Shown: positions 8,701 to 17,082, numbered from the stretch's first letter. The stretch is DNA of 64,000 bases from Peptoclostridium sp. (GCF_009881055.1 NZ_WXFG01000029.1:62001-126000), one strand, 5' to 3'. The notes: generated from the letters alone by a model not told the origin. A program made the numbers and translations.

Positions 8701-9081
8701 TTAAATTTTATGATCTTTATTCGCTTCAAGGCTTAGGAGATAAATCAGATATTGATTTAAGCTAATACCTTCTTTTTGAGCTTTTTCGGCTAATAGTCTG
8801 TGCAAGCTTTTAGGCGTCCGTAAAGTTATCCTTCCGCTGTAATGTTCGTCTGCTGAAAAAGGCTCTGGGATTTCCTCGCCCTTCTCGAACTTTGTCTCAA
8901 TCCAAGCTTTTCTTGCATCTTCACCCATCTGCAGGACTTCTTCCAGTGTATCTCCATCACTCATGCAGCCTGGTAAATCAGGGTAGGTTATTAAGAGTCC
9001 GCCGCCTTCTTCTTCCGACAGCACCTCTATTTTGTACGGATACTTCGCGTCAAAATAATACTCCAATTTTTTTATGACCAT
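8701..9081 (-). CDS. hicB: Orphan HicB-family antitoxin-like protein
   Basis: 126 residues. The N-terminal part (about 15-75) is the HicB partial RNase H fold, with the characteristic ITYPDLPGCMSDGDTLEEV. The C-terminal part (about 80-120) is a ribbon-helix-helix DNA-binding segment containing GRITLRTPKSLHRLLAEKA and SLNQYLIYLL. In complete modules HicB neutralises the HicA mRNA interferase and represses its own promoter. No hicA fits: 170 bp upstream and 69 bp downstream remain inside the att-like repeats. The ATG has GGAAGGGAG upstream. A consensus promoter overlapped by a palindrome lies about 110 bp upstream, so autorepression is likely to be retained. It may be an antitoxin left behind after element decay, or an anti-addiction protein. 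Confidence 0.88.
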   Translation of the reverse strand: MVIKKLEYYFDAKYPYKIEVLSEEEGGGLLITYPDLPGCMSDGDTLEEVLQMGEDARKAWIETKFEKGEEIPEPFSADEHYSGRITLRTPKSLHRLLAEKAQKEGISLNQYLIYLLSLEANKDHKI

Positions 9082-9179
9082 CTATATCAACTCCCTTCCC
9101 GCTGGGATTATTTTTGATTTTAGCTAAGAGCTTTTCCTTTTTAGAAATACTACCACGCCCCTTTCAACCTTACATCTAT

Positions 9180-9209
9180 ATTTTATCGCGACACTACATG
9201 TGGTGTCAA
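9180..9209 (-). promoter_or_regulatory. hicB promoter with overlapping palindromic operator
   Basis: Minus strand TTGACA (9209-9204), 18-bp spacer, TAAAAT (9185-9180). The palindrome GACACTACATGTGGTGTC at 9190-9207, with a single G-T mismatch pair, covers part of the -35 and most of the spacer. That is where a ribbon-helix-helix repressor would block polymerase, so the HicB-like protein is the likely regulator. Confidence 0.75.
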
Positions 9210-9230
9210 TGTTGTTCTTAGTGTTGTTCT
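9210..9230 (+). repeat. Short direct repeat just inside the right att-like site
   Basis: TGTTGTTCT occurs at 9210-9218 and 9222-9230, a 12-bp period, 21 bp inside the right repeat. It mirrors the position of the tandem repeat at the left end, although the sequence differs. Confidence 0.45.
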
Positions 9231-9251
9231 GAATTTTTAAATGTAGGTATT

Positions 9252-9332
9252 GAGGTAACACTCGTGCGAGTTCGACCCCCGCCTTTGGCACCACTAGAAT
9301 CAAGGTCTTTTGAGGCCTTGATTTTTTTATTT
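9252..9332 (+). repeat. Right att-like direct repeat (truncated tRNA-Leu copy)
   Basis: Second copy of the 81-bp segment. It lacks the acceptor 5' strand, D-arm and anticodon arm, so it cannot make a tRNA. Changes at 9269 and 9286 would also break T-stem and acceptor pairs. The EcsC-family stop codon lies at its right edge. Confidence 0.85.
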
Positions 9333-10138
9333 TATCTATTTTTTCGCCTCAGGTAGCGTTTTTTGTATTTAATGGCCGCAAACTCGCCTATTCTTCTGAC
9401 CAAAGAGTAATTGACCGCGCTTCCGACAATGCCTATTATTGGGATTCCCTGAATGAACTTCGCAACCAAAATGGCTCCCGATAAAGCGCCGGCAGCAGTT
9501 TTCATCTGCTCCTGCAAATCAATATCCGCACCGGCATCCTCTTCAATCTTTATTTCCAGCAGCTCTATCTGGTTGTTATATTCTTTTTTTAAGTCTCCCC
9601 TTGAAACGGCTGCGCAGATTAAAAGAAGAACGTAAACCTTCTCGCCATCTGTTTTGTAATCGAATCCATAGCTCAGGGCAATTTCATGTATTGTTTTCAT
9701 AATCACAGCTATGAACAGCGGTATGTCAGGCACTCCTATGCCCAACAGTCCCAAAACCGCCCCTTCTGCCGCCGAAATTGACGAGTTCGTCAGCTTCGAC
9801 ACATTAGCCTGCTTATCGAGATTTTTTATGTGGCGCCTGCCTGATTTTTTTACCTTATCTCTCTCCAATTCGGCATCGTTTTTGTCATAGTGCGATATTT
9901 TTTTGTTCCTGTTATAGGTTTTTTCAATATACTCGCTTCCCTTTTCAAAAACTAGCTCAAAACCCTTGAAGAAGGCCATGTCTAATGAACTCTTAATCTT
10001 TTCTGGCATCTTCTGCTCTATAGCCTCTCTCACGGGAGTCAGGCTTGCTTCAAGCAATTTGTTCTCATCCCTGTCAATCAGTTTCTTTTCTTTCTTTGCC
10101 AGACGCTCAAGTTCTTTTTTTATTAATCGAGGTTCCAT
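9332..10138 (-). CDS. EcsC-family protein
   Basis: 268 residues. The family signature is seen in the central segment ISAAEGAVLGLLGIGVPDIP followed by a hydrophobic helix and by the Tyr-rich GFDYKTDGEKVYVLLLICAA. A second hydrophobic segment near the C-terminus (GIPIIGIVGSAVNYSLV) precedes a very basic tail. EcsC proteins are named after the third gene of the Bacillus ecs operon; their biochemical function is not established. It lies 22 bp after the Ca2+-ATPase gene and is probably the last gene of the yjbQ, ATPase, ecsC transcript. The stop codon abuts the right att-like repeat. Confidence 0.85.
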   Translation of the reverse strand: MEPRLIKKELERLAKKEKKLIDRDENKLLEASLTPVREAIEQKMPEKIKSSLDMAFFKGFELVFEKGSEYIEKTYNRNKKISHYDKNDAELERDKVKKSGRRHIKNLDKQANVSKLTNSSISAAEGAVLGLLGIGVPDIPLFIAVIMKTIHEIALSYGFDYKTDGEKVYVLLLICAAVSRGDLKKEYNNQIELLEIKIEEDAGADIDLQEQMKTAAGALSGAILVAKFIQGIPIIGIVGSAVNYSLVRRIGEFAAIKYKKRYLRRKNR

Positions 10139-10160
10139 GTGCCATAACGCTCCTCTACAT

Positions 10161-12821
10161 TTATAGTCCCTTCCTGCCTATTCTCATGAAAAGCTTGATG
10201 ATTTCGTTAGCAGCAAACGGCGTTATCGAAAGCAAGAGTACAATTACCCAGTCACGCTGCGAAAGCATCTGCACCTTGAAGGCACTGGTCATGAAGGGTA
10301 TTGATACAACAGCAAACTGCAGTGCCAATCCCAGGCCTATGGCACCTATGAGAAATCTGTTTGAAAATGGTCCTATTTCAAGTATCGATTTTGTCGAGCT
10401 GCGCATAGTCAGGGAATAGAAAAGCTGGGAAGCCGCAAGCACCACAAACGCCATAGTCCTTGCGTATGTCAAGGCATATTCGGATATCCCTCTTGAGCCA
10501 AGGCTGTAGCCATACTCCGCAAGACCAAAATAAAAGGCAACCAGCGTAAGCAGCCCTATGAGCGCCCCGCCAAGCACAGCCCTGAATCCGCGCCCTCCTG
10601 CAAAGAAACTCTCATTAGGATCCCTTGGCTTCTTTTTCATGACATCCCTGTCTCCCGGCTCAATCCCCAGGGCTATGGCCGGAAAAGTGTCTGTTATGAG
10701 GTTGATCCACAGTATCTGCGTTGGCAGGAGGGGCACAGGCCACAGGAACATGACGGATGCTACAACCACTATGACCTCCCCAAGGTTGCACGAGAGGAGG
10801 AATATGACTGAACGCCTTATGTTGCTGTATATGTTCCTGCCTTCCTCTATTGCATGCACGATTGTCGTGAAGTTGTCATCAGTGAGAATCATGTCGCTGG
10901 CGCCTTTTGAAACGTCCGTGCCTGTTATGCCCATTGCCACGCCTATGTCGGCGCATTTTAGCGACGGTGCGTCATTGACGCCGTCCCCAGTCATTGAAAC
11001 GATATTCCCTTTGGCCCTGTAGGCATTTACAATCCTCACCTTGTGCTCTGGCGAGACCCTTGCAAAAACCCTGTAGCCGCTTATTTTTTCTGAGAATTCC
11101 TCGTCTGAGAGTTCGTCTATCTCGGCTCCGGTTATGCTCTGCTCAATGGAATCCGCAATCCCAAGCTCTTTTGCAATGGCCACGGCCGTGTTCCTGTGAT
11201 CTCCTGTTATCATCACAGGGCTTATTCCTGCCCCCTTGGCTTTGGCTATTGAGGCCTTTACCTCGAGCCTTGGAGGATCTTCCATGCCCACCATTCCAAG
11301 GACAACAAGACCGACCTCCATATCGGCTTCGCCAATTGGAGCTTCAACATACTTGTATGCGGCTCCAAGCACCCTAAGAGCCATGTCCGACATCTCTTCG
11401 GCAGCCTTGAGATATTCTGCCTTTAGTTCTTCCGTCAAGGGAATCACCTTCCCTCCAACAAAGGCGTAATCCGATATCTTGAGTATGTTGTCTATTGCGC
11501 CCTTTGTGTTTACTCTGTAGCCAACCGTCTCCTCGTTGAGTGTCGACATAAGCTTCCTGGAAGAGTCAAAGGGCTTTTCTCCCATTCTTTTGTGAGCAGA
11601 GTGAAGTTGCTTTCGTCCTATGCCGTGCCTTTCTCCAAGAATCACAAGGGCTACCTCGGTTGGATCCCCAGTGCTCTCGCCGTTTTCATAGGTGGCGTCT
11701 GAGCACAGCACAAGTGTCTTCATCAGCTCGATTTCGTCTCCAGATGCCTCTAGATTTTCTCCCTCCGCAGGCACATCTCTGGAGCCTCCCAGAGTAAACA
11801 GCTTTGATACGGCCATCTTGTTTTGCGTGAGCGTCCCCGTCTTGTCTGAGCATATTATGTTCACAGAGCCCAGAGTTTCTACCGCGGGCAGCTTTTTTAC
11901 TATGGCATTTTTTCTGGACATCCTCGTCACGCCAAGTGCCAGCACTATGGCCACTATTGCCGGAAGCCCCTCGGGTATGGCTGCTACGGCAAGGCTTATC
12001 GCCGTAAGAAACATCTCAAAGAGGTCCCTTTTTTGAAATGCTGAAATTGCGAATATAAGTCCGCATATGCCCATCGCCATAAATCCTACAACCCTGCCAA
12101 ACTCTGCAAGCCTTTGCTGAAGAGGGGTCATCTCCTGAATGTCTTCATCGAGTATGCTGGCAATCTTGCCGATTTCCGTCTCCATGGCAGTTGCCACGAC
12201 AACACCTTCACCTCTGCCATATGTGACAAGTGTAGACATGTAGGCCATGTTTGTCCTGTCGCCCAAGGGCGTTTTCGGATCCGTATATATTTCTTCGGCA
12301 CGTTTGTCATCCGGCACAGACTCGCCCGTAAGGGCAGACTCCTCTATCTGCAGGTTTACAGTCTCAAGCAGCCTCATGTCAGCCGGGACGAATCTCCCCG
12401 CATCAAGGAGTACTATGTCTCCCGGCACCACAAGAGCAGAGTCAATCTCGCTTGTTTCTCCGCCCCTCCTCACCAGGGCCCTGGGAGCAGCCATTTTCTG
12501 AAGAGCCTCTATAGCCTTCTCAGCCTTGAACTCCTGAATCACGCCGATTACCGCGTTTAGCACTACAACTGAAAGTATTATGGCTGCGTCGATATGCTCG
12601 CCAATGGCTATTGTTATAACCGCGGCGCCAAGCAGTACGTATATGAGCATGTCGTGTAACTGCTCAAAAAACATCCTTGCAACGCTCTTTTTGGGCTTCG
12701 CCTTAAGTTCGTTTCTTCCGTATTTTTCAAGCCTTACTTTGGATTCCTCCGCAGAAAGTCCCTCCTGCTTGCTCACACTAAATGCTTCAAGCACCTCCGC
12801 CTTAGATTTGGAATACCACAT
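10161..12821 (-). CDS. P-type Ca2+-transporting ATPase (type IIA)
   Basis: An 886-residue cation pump with cation ATPase N-domain, actuator domain (TGES in EESALTGESVPDDK), phosphorylation site CSDKTGTLTQNKM (Asp near residue 327), hinge TGDGVNDAPSLK, and about ten membrane helices. Ion-site residues match sarco/endoplasmic-reticulum type Ca2+ pumps: PEGLP in helix 4, NLGE in helix 5 and NLITDTFPA in helix 6. Together these support calcium export from the cytoplasm. The ATG at 12821 is preferred because GTGAGGACAGA precedes it; an in-frame ATG at 12842 has no good site. Upstream is yjbQ (31 bp) and downstream ecsC. Mn2+ as an additional substrate is possible. Confidence 0.93.
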   Translation of the reverse strand: MWYSKSKAEVLEAFSVSKQEGLSAEESKVRLEKYGRNELKAKPKKSVARMFFEQLHDMLIYVLLGAAVITIAIGEHIDAAIILSVVVLNAVIGVIQEFKAEKAIEALQKMAAPRALVRRGGETSEIDSALVVPGDIVLLDAGRFVPADMRLLETVNLQIEESALTGESVPDDKRAEEIYTDPKTPLGDRTNMAYMSTLVTYGRGEGVVVATAMETEIGKIASILDEDIQEMTPLQQRLAEFGRVVGFMAMGICGLIFAISAFQKRDLFEMFLTAISLAVAAIPEGLPAIVAIVLALGVTRMSRKNAIVKKLPAVETLGSVNIICSDKTGTLTQNKMAVSKLFTLGGSRDVPAEGENLEASGDEIELMKTLVLCSDATYENGESTGDPTEVALVILGERHGIGRKQLHSAHKRMGEKPFDSSRKLMSTLNEETVGYRVNTKGAIDNILKISDYAFVGGKVIPLTEELKAEYLKAAEEMSDMALRVLGAAYKYVEAPIGEADMEVGLVVLGMVGMEDPPRLEVKASIAKAKGAGISPVMITGDHRNTAVAIAKELGIADSIEQSITGAEIDELSDEEFSEKISGYRVFARVSPEHKVRIVNAYRAKGNIVSMTGDGVNDAPSLKCADIGVAMGITGTDVSKGASDMILTDDNFTTIVHAIEEGRNIYSNIRRSVIFLLSCNLGEVIVVVASVMFLWPVPLLPTQILWINLITDTFPAIALGIEPGDRDVMKKKPRDPNESFFAGGRGFRAVLGGALIGLLTLVAFYFGLAEYGYSLGSRGISEYALTYARTMAFVVLAASQLFYSLTMRSSTKSILEIGPFSNRFLIGAIGLGLALQFAVVSIPFMTSAFKVQMLSQRDWVIVLLLSITPFAANEIIKLFMRIGRKGL

Positions 12822-12852
12822 TCTGTCCTCACTTCCCTTCATGCAGCCTGCG

Positions 12853-13245
12853 CTAATCCCCTATTACCTTTACATATATCTTTCTGTTTCTTGGTCCGTC
12901 GAACTCGCAGAAATATACTCCCTGCCACGTCCCGAGCTTTAGCCTTCCATTCTCAACTATCAGATTGCACGACGAGCCCGTCAGTGAGGCCTTTATGTGC
13001 GCGTGTGAGTTGCCCTCAAAATGTCTGTATGATCCGTTTTCAGGAAACGCCTTGCTTAGCGCTGATATGATGTCATGTACCACATCGGGGTCAGCATTTT
13101 CATTTATAGTTATGCCTGCAGTAGTATGGGGCACAAATGCCACTGCTATGCCGTTTTTCACTCCGCTTTTGCTTATCTCTTCCCTTATTATATTTGTCAC
13201 ATCAACGAACTCCTGAGCCTTGCTTGTCCTTATGCTGTGTTCCAT
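12853..13245 (-). CDS. yjbQ: YjbQ/UPF0047-family protein
   Basis: A 130-residue member of the YjbQ (UPF0047) family, annotated as secondary thiamine-phosphate synthase because some members replace ThiE when overexpressed. Signature HTTAGITINENADPDV lies near residue 41 and EGNSHAHIKASLTGSS near residue 77; the conserved His residues form the active pocket. The true cellular reaction is unsettled. It is the first gene of the yjbQ, Ca2+-ATPase, ecsC operon and is fired from the left-going half of a symmetric promoter at 13317-13346. Confidence 0.9.
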   Translation of the reverse strand: MEHSIRTSKAQEFVDVTNIIREEISKSGVKNGIAVAFVPHTTAGITINENADPDVVHDIISALSKAFPENGSYRHFEGNSHAHIKASLTGSSCNLIVENGRLKLGTWQGVYFCEFDGPRNRKIYVKVIGD

Positions 13246-13316
13246 GGTCTAAAATCACGCCTTTCACCTATAATTTTGTGTTCTAAAACATAAGCCCATT
13301 TTCAGGGTGCGATGTT

Positions 13317-13346
13317 ATTATACCCAAATAAATTGCTCGGTATAAT
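13317..13346. promoter_or_regulatory. Symmetric bidirectional promoter between yjbQ and the LRR gene
   Basis: On the plus strand TTATAC (13318-13323), 17 bp, TATAAT (13341-13346). On the minus strand TTATAC (13345-13340), 17 bp, TATAAT (13322-13317). Each -10 overlaps the opposing -35, so one DNA segment should fire in both directions. The right-going transcript would have a leader of about 115 nt before the LRR gene; the left-going one about 65 nt before yjbQ. Confidence 0.7.
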
Positions 13347-13383
13347 CAGCCATCTGCTACTTAATACCCCAAAATATTTCAAA

Positions 13384-13417
13384 TGCATTACATTTGCATT
13401 ACATATTGGTAACCAAT
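13384..13417. promoter_or_regulatory. Tandem 11-bp repeats and ATTGGT palindrome in the LRR gene leader
   Basis: TGCATTACAT at 13384-13393 and 13395-13404 are spaced by 11 bp, followed directly by the odd-centred palindrome ATTGGTAACCAAT (13405-13417). It lies downstream of the promoter and upstream of the ribosome binding site. A regulator site is inferred; none is identified. Confidence 0.4.
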
Positions 13418-13469
13418 GGCTGCAATCAAACCTAAATGCTATACTTATTGCAAAGGAGGTTGTATATCA

Positions 13470-15647
13470 ATGAAACGTTTAATTTCGGCTTTTGCCATAT
13501 GCATTTTATTTGTAACGCTATTTTCTGCGCTTGCTTTTGCCGACTCTAAGAGCTACACAGTGTCACCGCAGGCGGCATACTTTAAAGATGTTCCAATACC
13601 CCTTTACGAGATTGACGGGGAAAAGGCTATAATGATCGAAGACCTTGAGAAATACGGCTACAATATGTCTTGGAGCGACTTTTCCAGGACGACCACCCTT
13701 GACTTCAACTCCGAAAAAACCGTTGCCGGCGGAGCGCTCCCCAGGTACACTGACGGCAATATATACGAAAGCGATATATCCATATACGTCAATTCAAAAG
13801 GAGTGCCCTCATTCAATACCGGTGGCTATTCGCTTGTAAGGCTTTCCGACCTTTCTGAAGTATTTGCGATATCAGAAAGAGACGGCGCAGTACATATTGA
13901 CGCAGAAAAATACCTGCAGCTGTTAGTCAGCTCGCCGGTCGATATCCAAAAGCTTGCCAATAGCAAAGGCCTAGAATCACTCTCACTTGTAATCCAAGGG
14001 CCACAAAGGGGCGACATCAACTTTTCAGGACTTTCACAGCTGCCAAACCTCAGAGAGCTTGACATATTCATTGACTCCAACCTCGCAGAGTGCCTCGAAT
14101 CAATAAAGGATATTCGCCAGCTTGAGTCACTGAGCATTAGTTTCAGCTCCATGCCGTTTGATTATGCCGGATACGACTGGATTGAATCGCTCACGTCGCT
14201 CAAGAAGCTCTCGCTGCATACTCCGAACGAAAATATATCATATGGGTTCCTAAGCAAGCTGCCTCTGCTCGAAGACTTGTCAATAGACCTTTTCAACAAC
14301 AAGGACATATCTTTCCTTGAAAACCTAAAGGGGTTAAAGCGACTCGAGATAGACGGCGGTCTTTACGAGGATTTCTCAACACTTGGAAAACTGGATAAGC
14401 TGCGCGACCTCACACTCACAGACAACTATACCAGCAAGTACAACAAAATAGAGACAATTGCGAATATGAAGGCTCTAGAAAATCTAAGGATAGAAAGCGG
14501 CGGGATGATAGACCCCGAAAGAAAACCTTTTGATGGGATAGACTGGATTGGCAACCTTACTGAGCTAAAAAACCTTTGGATAAGAACTTGCGGCGTACAG
14601 GACATATCCCCTGTATCCAATCTGCAAAAACTGGAATCTGCCGACTTTGGATACAATAAAATTTCTGACATTAAGCCTGTTGGATCGTTGAAGAACCTGA
14701 CCACACTAAAGCTCATGGGCAATCCGTTTTCTGATGTATCAGCCCTATCTTCGCTTTCCAAACTGGAAGAGGTGTACATAGGGCAATCAGATGTATCAGA
14801 CATATCGGTGCTTTCGAATTTAAAAAAACTCAAGACCGTATCTGCTCCGTACGCTCAAATATCCTCCATAGAAGGCTTCAATAATCTTCCGGAGCTCAAA
14901 AGCCTTGATTTGAGTGTGAATGCCATCAAGCGCATAGGCAGCCCAAAGATTTTTCCAAGCCTTGAGGAACTTGATATGTCATATAATCAGCTGTCTAGCA
15001 TTGACGGGCTTTCGAACCTGAAATCCCTCAAGAAACTAAACATATCAAGTAACTCCGTGTATTCGCTTGCGCCTTTGGCTAATACTCCTTTGCTTGAGGA
15101 GTTCAGCGCAGACAAAAATAAACTTGTATCCCTTTCATTAATTGAAAAGCTGCCAGCGCTGAAAATCCTTAGCATCCAGAACAACAGCGTCTCAAGCCTT
15201 GAACCCCTTAGGAATAGGCATTTCGAGCAGTTGAACATATTGGACAATCCAGTCAAGGATTATTCTCCCGTATACGATATGTACTACGGCAATATAGCAA
15301 TGCCTCTACTAGATGACAGGGACGGAAGCTACACAGTAAAGGGCACTTTGATAGCAGACCCAGAGAAGGCCTCTACAGTCAATATATCGATTATGGCAAT
15401 CGGAGCAAGAAACGAAACCCTACTTGCCCAGCAACCGATTCAGATGTCTGCAGGAACAAAAAACTATGACTTCACTATTCAAATCAAAAATAGCAGCTAC
15501 AGCAAAAGCAGTGCATATTCTGTAAACTGGCTCGTGCTAACGGCAGAGTCACAAGACTCCAGCCTGGTGTCGCAGCCATATCTGCTGGAAAAAATCCGTT
15601 TCGGCAAGCAGGTTGTCGAGGAAGGTATAGTTCTGCAATTGAAGTAA
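13470..15647 (+). CDS. Secreted leucine-rich-repeat protein with stalk-type N-terminal domain
   Basis: 725 residues. The ATG at 13470 follows AAAGGAGG and starts a clear signal peptide (residues 1-25, ending AFA). Next is a short domain like the copper-amine-oxidase N-terminal or 'stalk' domain (about 30-80, IPLYEIDGEKAIMIEDLEKYG). From about residue 165 to 610 run roughly twenty 21-22-residue leucine-rich repeats of the SDS22/internalin type (LxxLxxLxIxxNxIxxIxPL). The last 110 residues form a beta-rich tail of unknown fold. No sortase motif, transmembrane anchor, SLH or cell-wall-binding domain is visible, so it is probably released or loosely attached. A surface adhesion or protein-binding role is inference from the repeat type. 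Confidence 0.87.
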   Translation: MKRLISAFAICILFVTLFSALAFADSKSYTVSPQAAYFKDVPIPLYEIDGEKAIMIEDLEKYGYNMSWSDFSRTTTLDFNSEKTVAGGALPRYTDGNIYESDISIYVNSKGVPSFNTGGYSLVRLSDLSEVFAISERDGAVHIDAEKYLQLLVSSPVDIQKLANSKGLESLSLVIQGPQRGDINFSGLSQLPNLRELDIFIDSNLAECLESIKDIRQLESLSISFSSMPFDYAGYDWIESLTSLKKLSLHTPNENISYGFLSKLPLLEDLSIDLFNNKDISFLENLKGLKRLEIDGGLYEDFSTLGKLDKLRDLTLTDNYTSKYNKIETIANMKALENLRIESGGMIDPERKPFDGIDWIGNLTELKNLWIRTCGVQDISPVSNLQKLESADFGYNKISDIKPVGSLKNLTTLKLMGNPFSDVSALSSLSKLEEVYIGQSDVSDISVLSNLKKLKTVSAPYAQISSIEGFNNLPELKSLDLSVNAIKRIGSPKIFPSLEELDMSYNQLSSIDGLSNLKSLKKLNISSNSVYSLAPLANTPLLEEFSADKNKLVSLSLIEKLPALKILSIQNNSVSSLEPLRNRHFEQLNILDNPVKDYSPVYDMYYGNIAMPLLDDRDGSYTVKGTLIADPEKASTVNISIMAIGARNETLLAQQPIQMSAGTKNYDFTIQIKNSSYSKSSAYSVNWLVLTAESQDSSLVSQPYLLEKIRFGKQVVEEGIVLQLK

Positions 15648-15648
15648 G

Positions 15649-15675
15649 AAAGCAGGGGATTCCCCCTGCTTTTTG
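15649..15675 (+). terminator. Terminator of the LRR gene
   Basis: AGCAGGGG (15651-15658) pairs with CCCCTGCT (15663-15670), 4-nt loop, followed by TTTTT. It begins 3 bp after the stop. It also faces the convergent VOC-family gene and may serve both. Confidence 0.88.
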
Positions 15676-15700
15676 TCATAAGTAAGTATGTAATTCTTAT

Positions 15701-16075
15701 CTAAATCTTCCCTGCCGGAAGTATTTCTACCCAGTAGTTGTCCGGATCATTTATGAAGTATATGCCCATGTCTTGATTCTCATAGCAGATGCAACCCATC
15801 TCCTTGTGCTTTTTGTAGGCATCATCGAAGTTTTCGGTTTCAAACGCTATGTGGAACTCGTTTTCGCCAAGATTGTATGGCTCAGTTCTGTCCCTTAGCC
15901 ATGTAAGCTCAAGCATGTGAGGAGTCCTGCCGTCACCAAGGTATACAAGAATGAAACTTTCATCCTCAGGCACGTGCCTTTTGACTTCAACAAGCCCTAA
16001 GGCCTCCTTGTAGAACTTAAGGCTCTTTTCAAGGTCAAAAACGTTGATATTGTTGTGTGCAAATCTGAAATCCAT
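15701..16075 (-). CDS. VOC-family metalloenzyme, lactoylglutathione-lyase-like
   Basis: A 124-residue glyoxalase/dioxygenase-fold protein with two beta-alpha-beta-beta-beta modules. Four metal-ligand positions match glyoxalase I: His near residue 7 (FAHNNI), Glu in MLELTW, His in EFHIAFET and Glu in YWVEILPA. It is therefore probably a lyase that acts on methylglyoxal-derived hemithioacetals, but Clostridia often lack glutathione, so the thiol cofactor or even the reaction may differ. It has AAGGGGGA before the ATG and stands alone between two unrelated genes. Confidence 0.85.
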   Translation of the reverse strand: MDFRFAHNNINVFDLEKSLKFYKEALGLVEVKRHVPEDESFILVYLGDGRTPHMLELTWLRDRTEPYNLGENEFHIAFETENFDDAYKKHKEMGCICYENQDMGIYFINDPDNYWVEILPAGKI

Positions 16076-16222
16076 TATAAAATCCCCCTTACTGAAAATT
16101 CATTTTTAATGCAGCATTATCTTTGCAATACCTTCAAGAGGTATTATATCACAGTAGCTCGCCTTTACACATGCACGTTATTACAGTGTCTGTGCCTGAA
16201 TTCCATGGTGGCAATCATCGCT

Positions 16223-16636
16223 CTACTCATATTCTATTCTTTTTTTCACTATTTTAAACAGCTGCGACTGCACCTGCGGATAAGTCAAGCTTTCAGGAAG
16301 GTCCTCAACAAACTCGATTTTAGCTATCTCGTAATCAGGCAGCTGCGAAAGCTCCCTGATATTCGCCATATAAAACATGCTGAGCACCTTCCTGTCTCCC
16401 TCCAGGCTGAATGCCCCGATTTGCTCAATGTCGTAATCAGTGGCCCCCGTTTCCTCGTAAAGCTCTCGCCTGGCCGCCTCAAGCGGACTCTCTCCCGCCT
16501 CCCTGTGTCCCGCAGGCATCTCAAGCGTATCCCTTTCCCTGTGCCTGCAAAACACCCATTTGCCTTCATAGCGTGATGCAATAATTACATATTTTATAAG
16601 CTCTTCGTCTACCCTGTCATGAAATATAATCTTCAT
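16223..16636 (-). CDS. NUDIX hydrolase
   Basis: 137 residues. The complete Nudix box is present: GHREAGESPLEAARRELYEE followed by TGA, with all invariant G, E, R-E, E-E and G positions filled. These enzymes hydrolyse nucleoside diphosphates linked to another moiety; sequence upstream (WVFCRHRERDTLEMPAG) resembles MutT/8-oxo-dGTPase-like members but does not fix the substrate. The ATG at 16636 follows GGTGGAG, and the longer in-frame extension lacks such a site. It starts inside the 3' end of the DUF2721 gene's transcript and ends about 147 bp before the VOC gene start. Confidence 0.9.
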   Translation of the reverse strand: MKIIFHDRVDEELIKYVIIASRYEGKWVFCRHRERDTLEMPAGHREAGESPLEAARRELYEETGATDYDIEQIGAFSLEGDRKVLSMFYMANIRELSQLPDYEIAKIEFVEDLPESLTYPQVQSQLFKIVKKRIEYE

Positions 16637-16652
16637 ATCGTCTCCACCACAT

Positions 16653-17066
16653 TTATTTGCAGCCTTGCCCGCTCTCCACATCACTAAGCTGTATGTCCAA
16701 AGCCTTAACCGAAATCTGAAGCTCGGTTACAAGCAAGGCGAGAGAAAGGATAAGCAGCACTAGGCTTAGTCCAAACACATAGTCTGCGAATATTATATTA
16801 CCCATGAAAATTAAAAACATACATACTACGCAGAAGAAAAAGCTGAGGGCTCCGAAAATTTGCATATACTTTATTATGTGGAGCCTCTTTCTAAGGTTAC
16901 ATATCTGGGCCAATATCCTCTTATCCGCATTTTCTAATTCGCTGCTGTACTTTGAGTGAAGCTCGCGTACCAGCTGTGCCAGCACAAGGAACCTGCTCGT
17001 ATACGCCAGCATCAGCAGAGATATTGCCGGAAAAAGCAGCGCAGGTGTTGTCAGTGTAAGTTCCAT
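16653..17066 (-). CDS. DUF2721-family membrane protein
   Basis: 137 residues with three hydrophobic helices: about 8-30, 64-88 and 93-115. The first helix is followed by a charged amphipathic stretch (HSKYSSELENADKRI) typical of DUF2721 proteins. Both ends probably face different compartments. Function is unknown. It lies 16 bp downstream of the stalk-domain protein gene and 16 bp upstream of the NUDIX start, so the three are likely one transcript. Confidence 0.75.
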   Translation of the reverse strand: MELTLTTPALLFPAISLLMLAYTSRFLVLAQLVRELHSKYSSELENADKRILAQICNLRKRLHIIKYMQIFGALSFFFCVVCMFLIFMGNIIFADYVFGLSLVLLILSLALLVTELQISVKALDIQLSDVESGQGCK

Positions 17067-17082
17067 AAATATCCTCCAAAGT

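Larger units (their letters stand above)
8552..9332. mobile_element. Relic of a tRNA-integrated element (att-like repeats 700 bp apart)
   Basis: The 81-bp segment 8552-8632 (tRNA-Leu 3' half, CCA and terminator) recurs at 9252-9332 with 78 of 81 positions identical. The interval carries only an orphan HicB-like gene and no integrase. Just inside the left copy lie two perfect adjacent 11-bp repeats, and just inside the right copy two 9-bp repeats 12 bp apart, positions where tyrosine recombinases have arm-type sites. I infer a collapsed or satellite integrative element. Confidence 0.65.

Noticed and set aside
9252..9292. Second tRNA-Leu gene
   Set aside because: Only the 3' half is present, with no D-arm or anticodon arm, so it is an att-like remnant.
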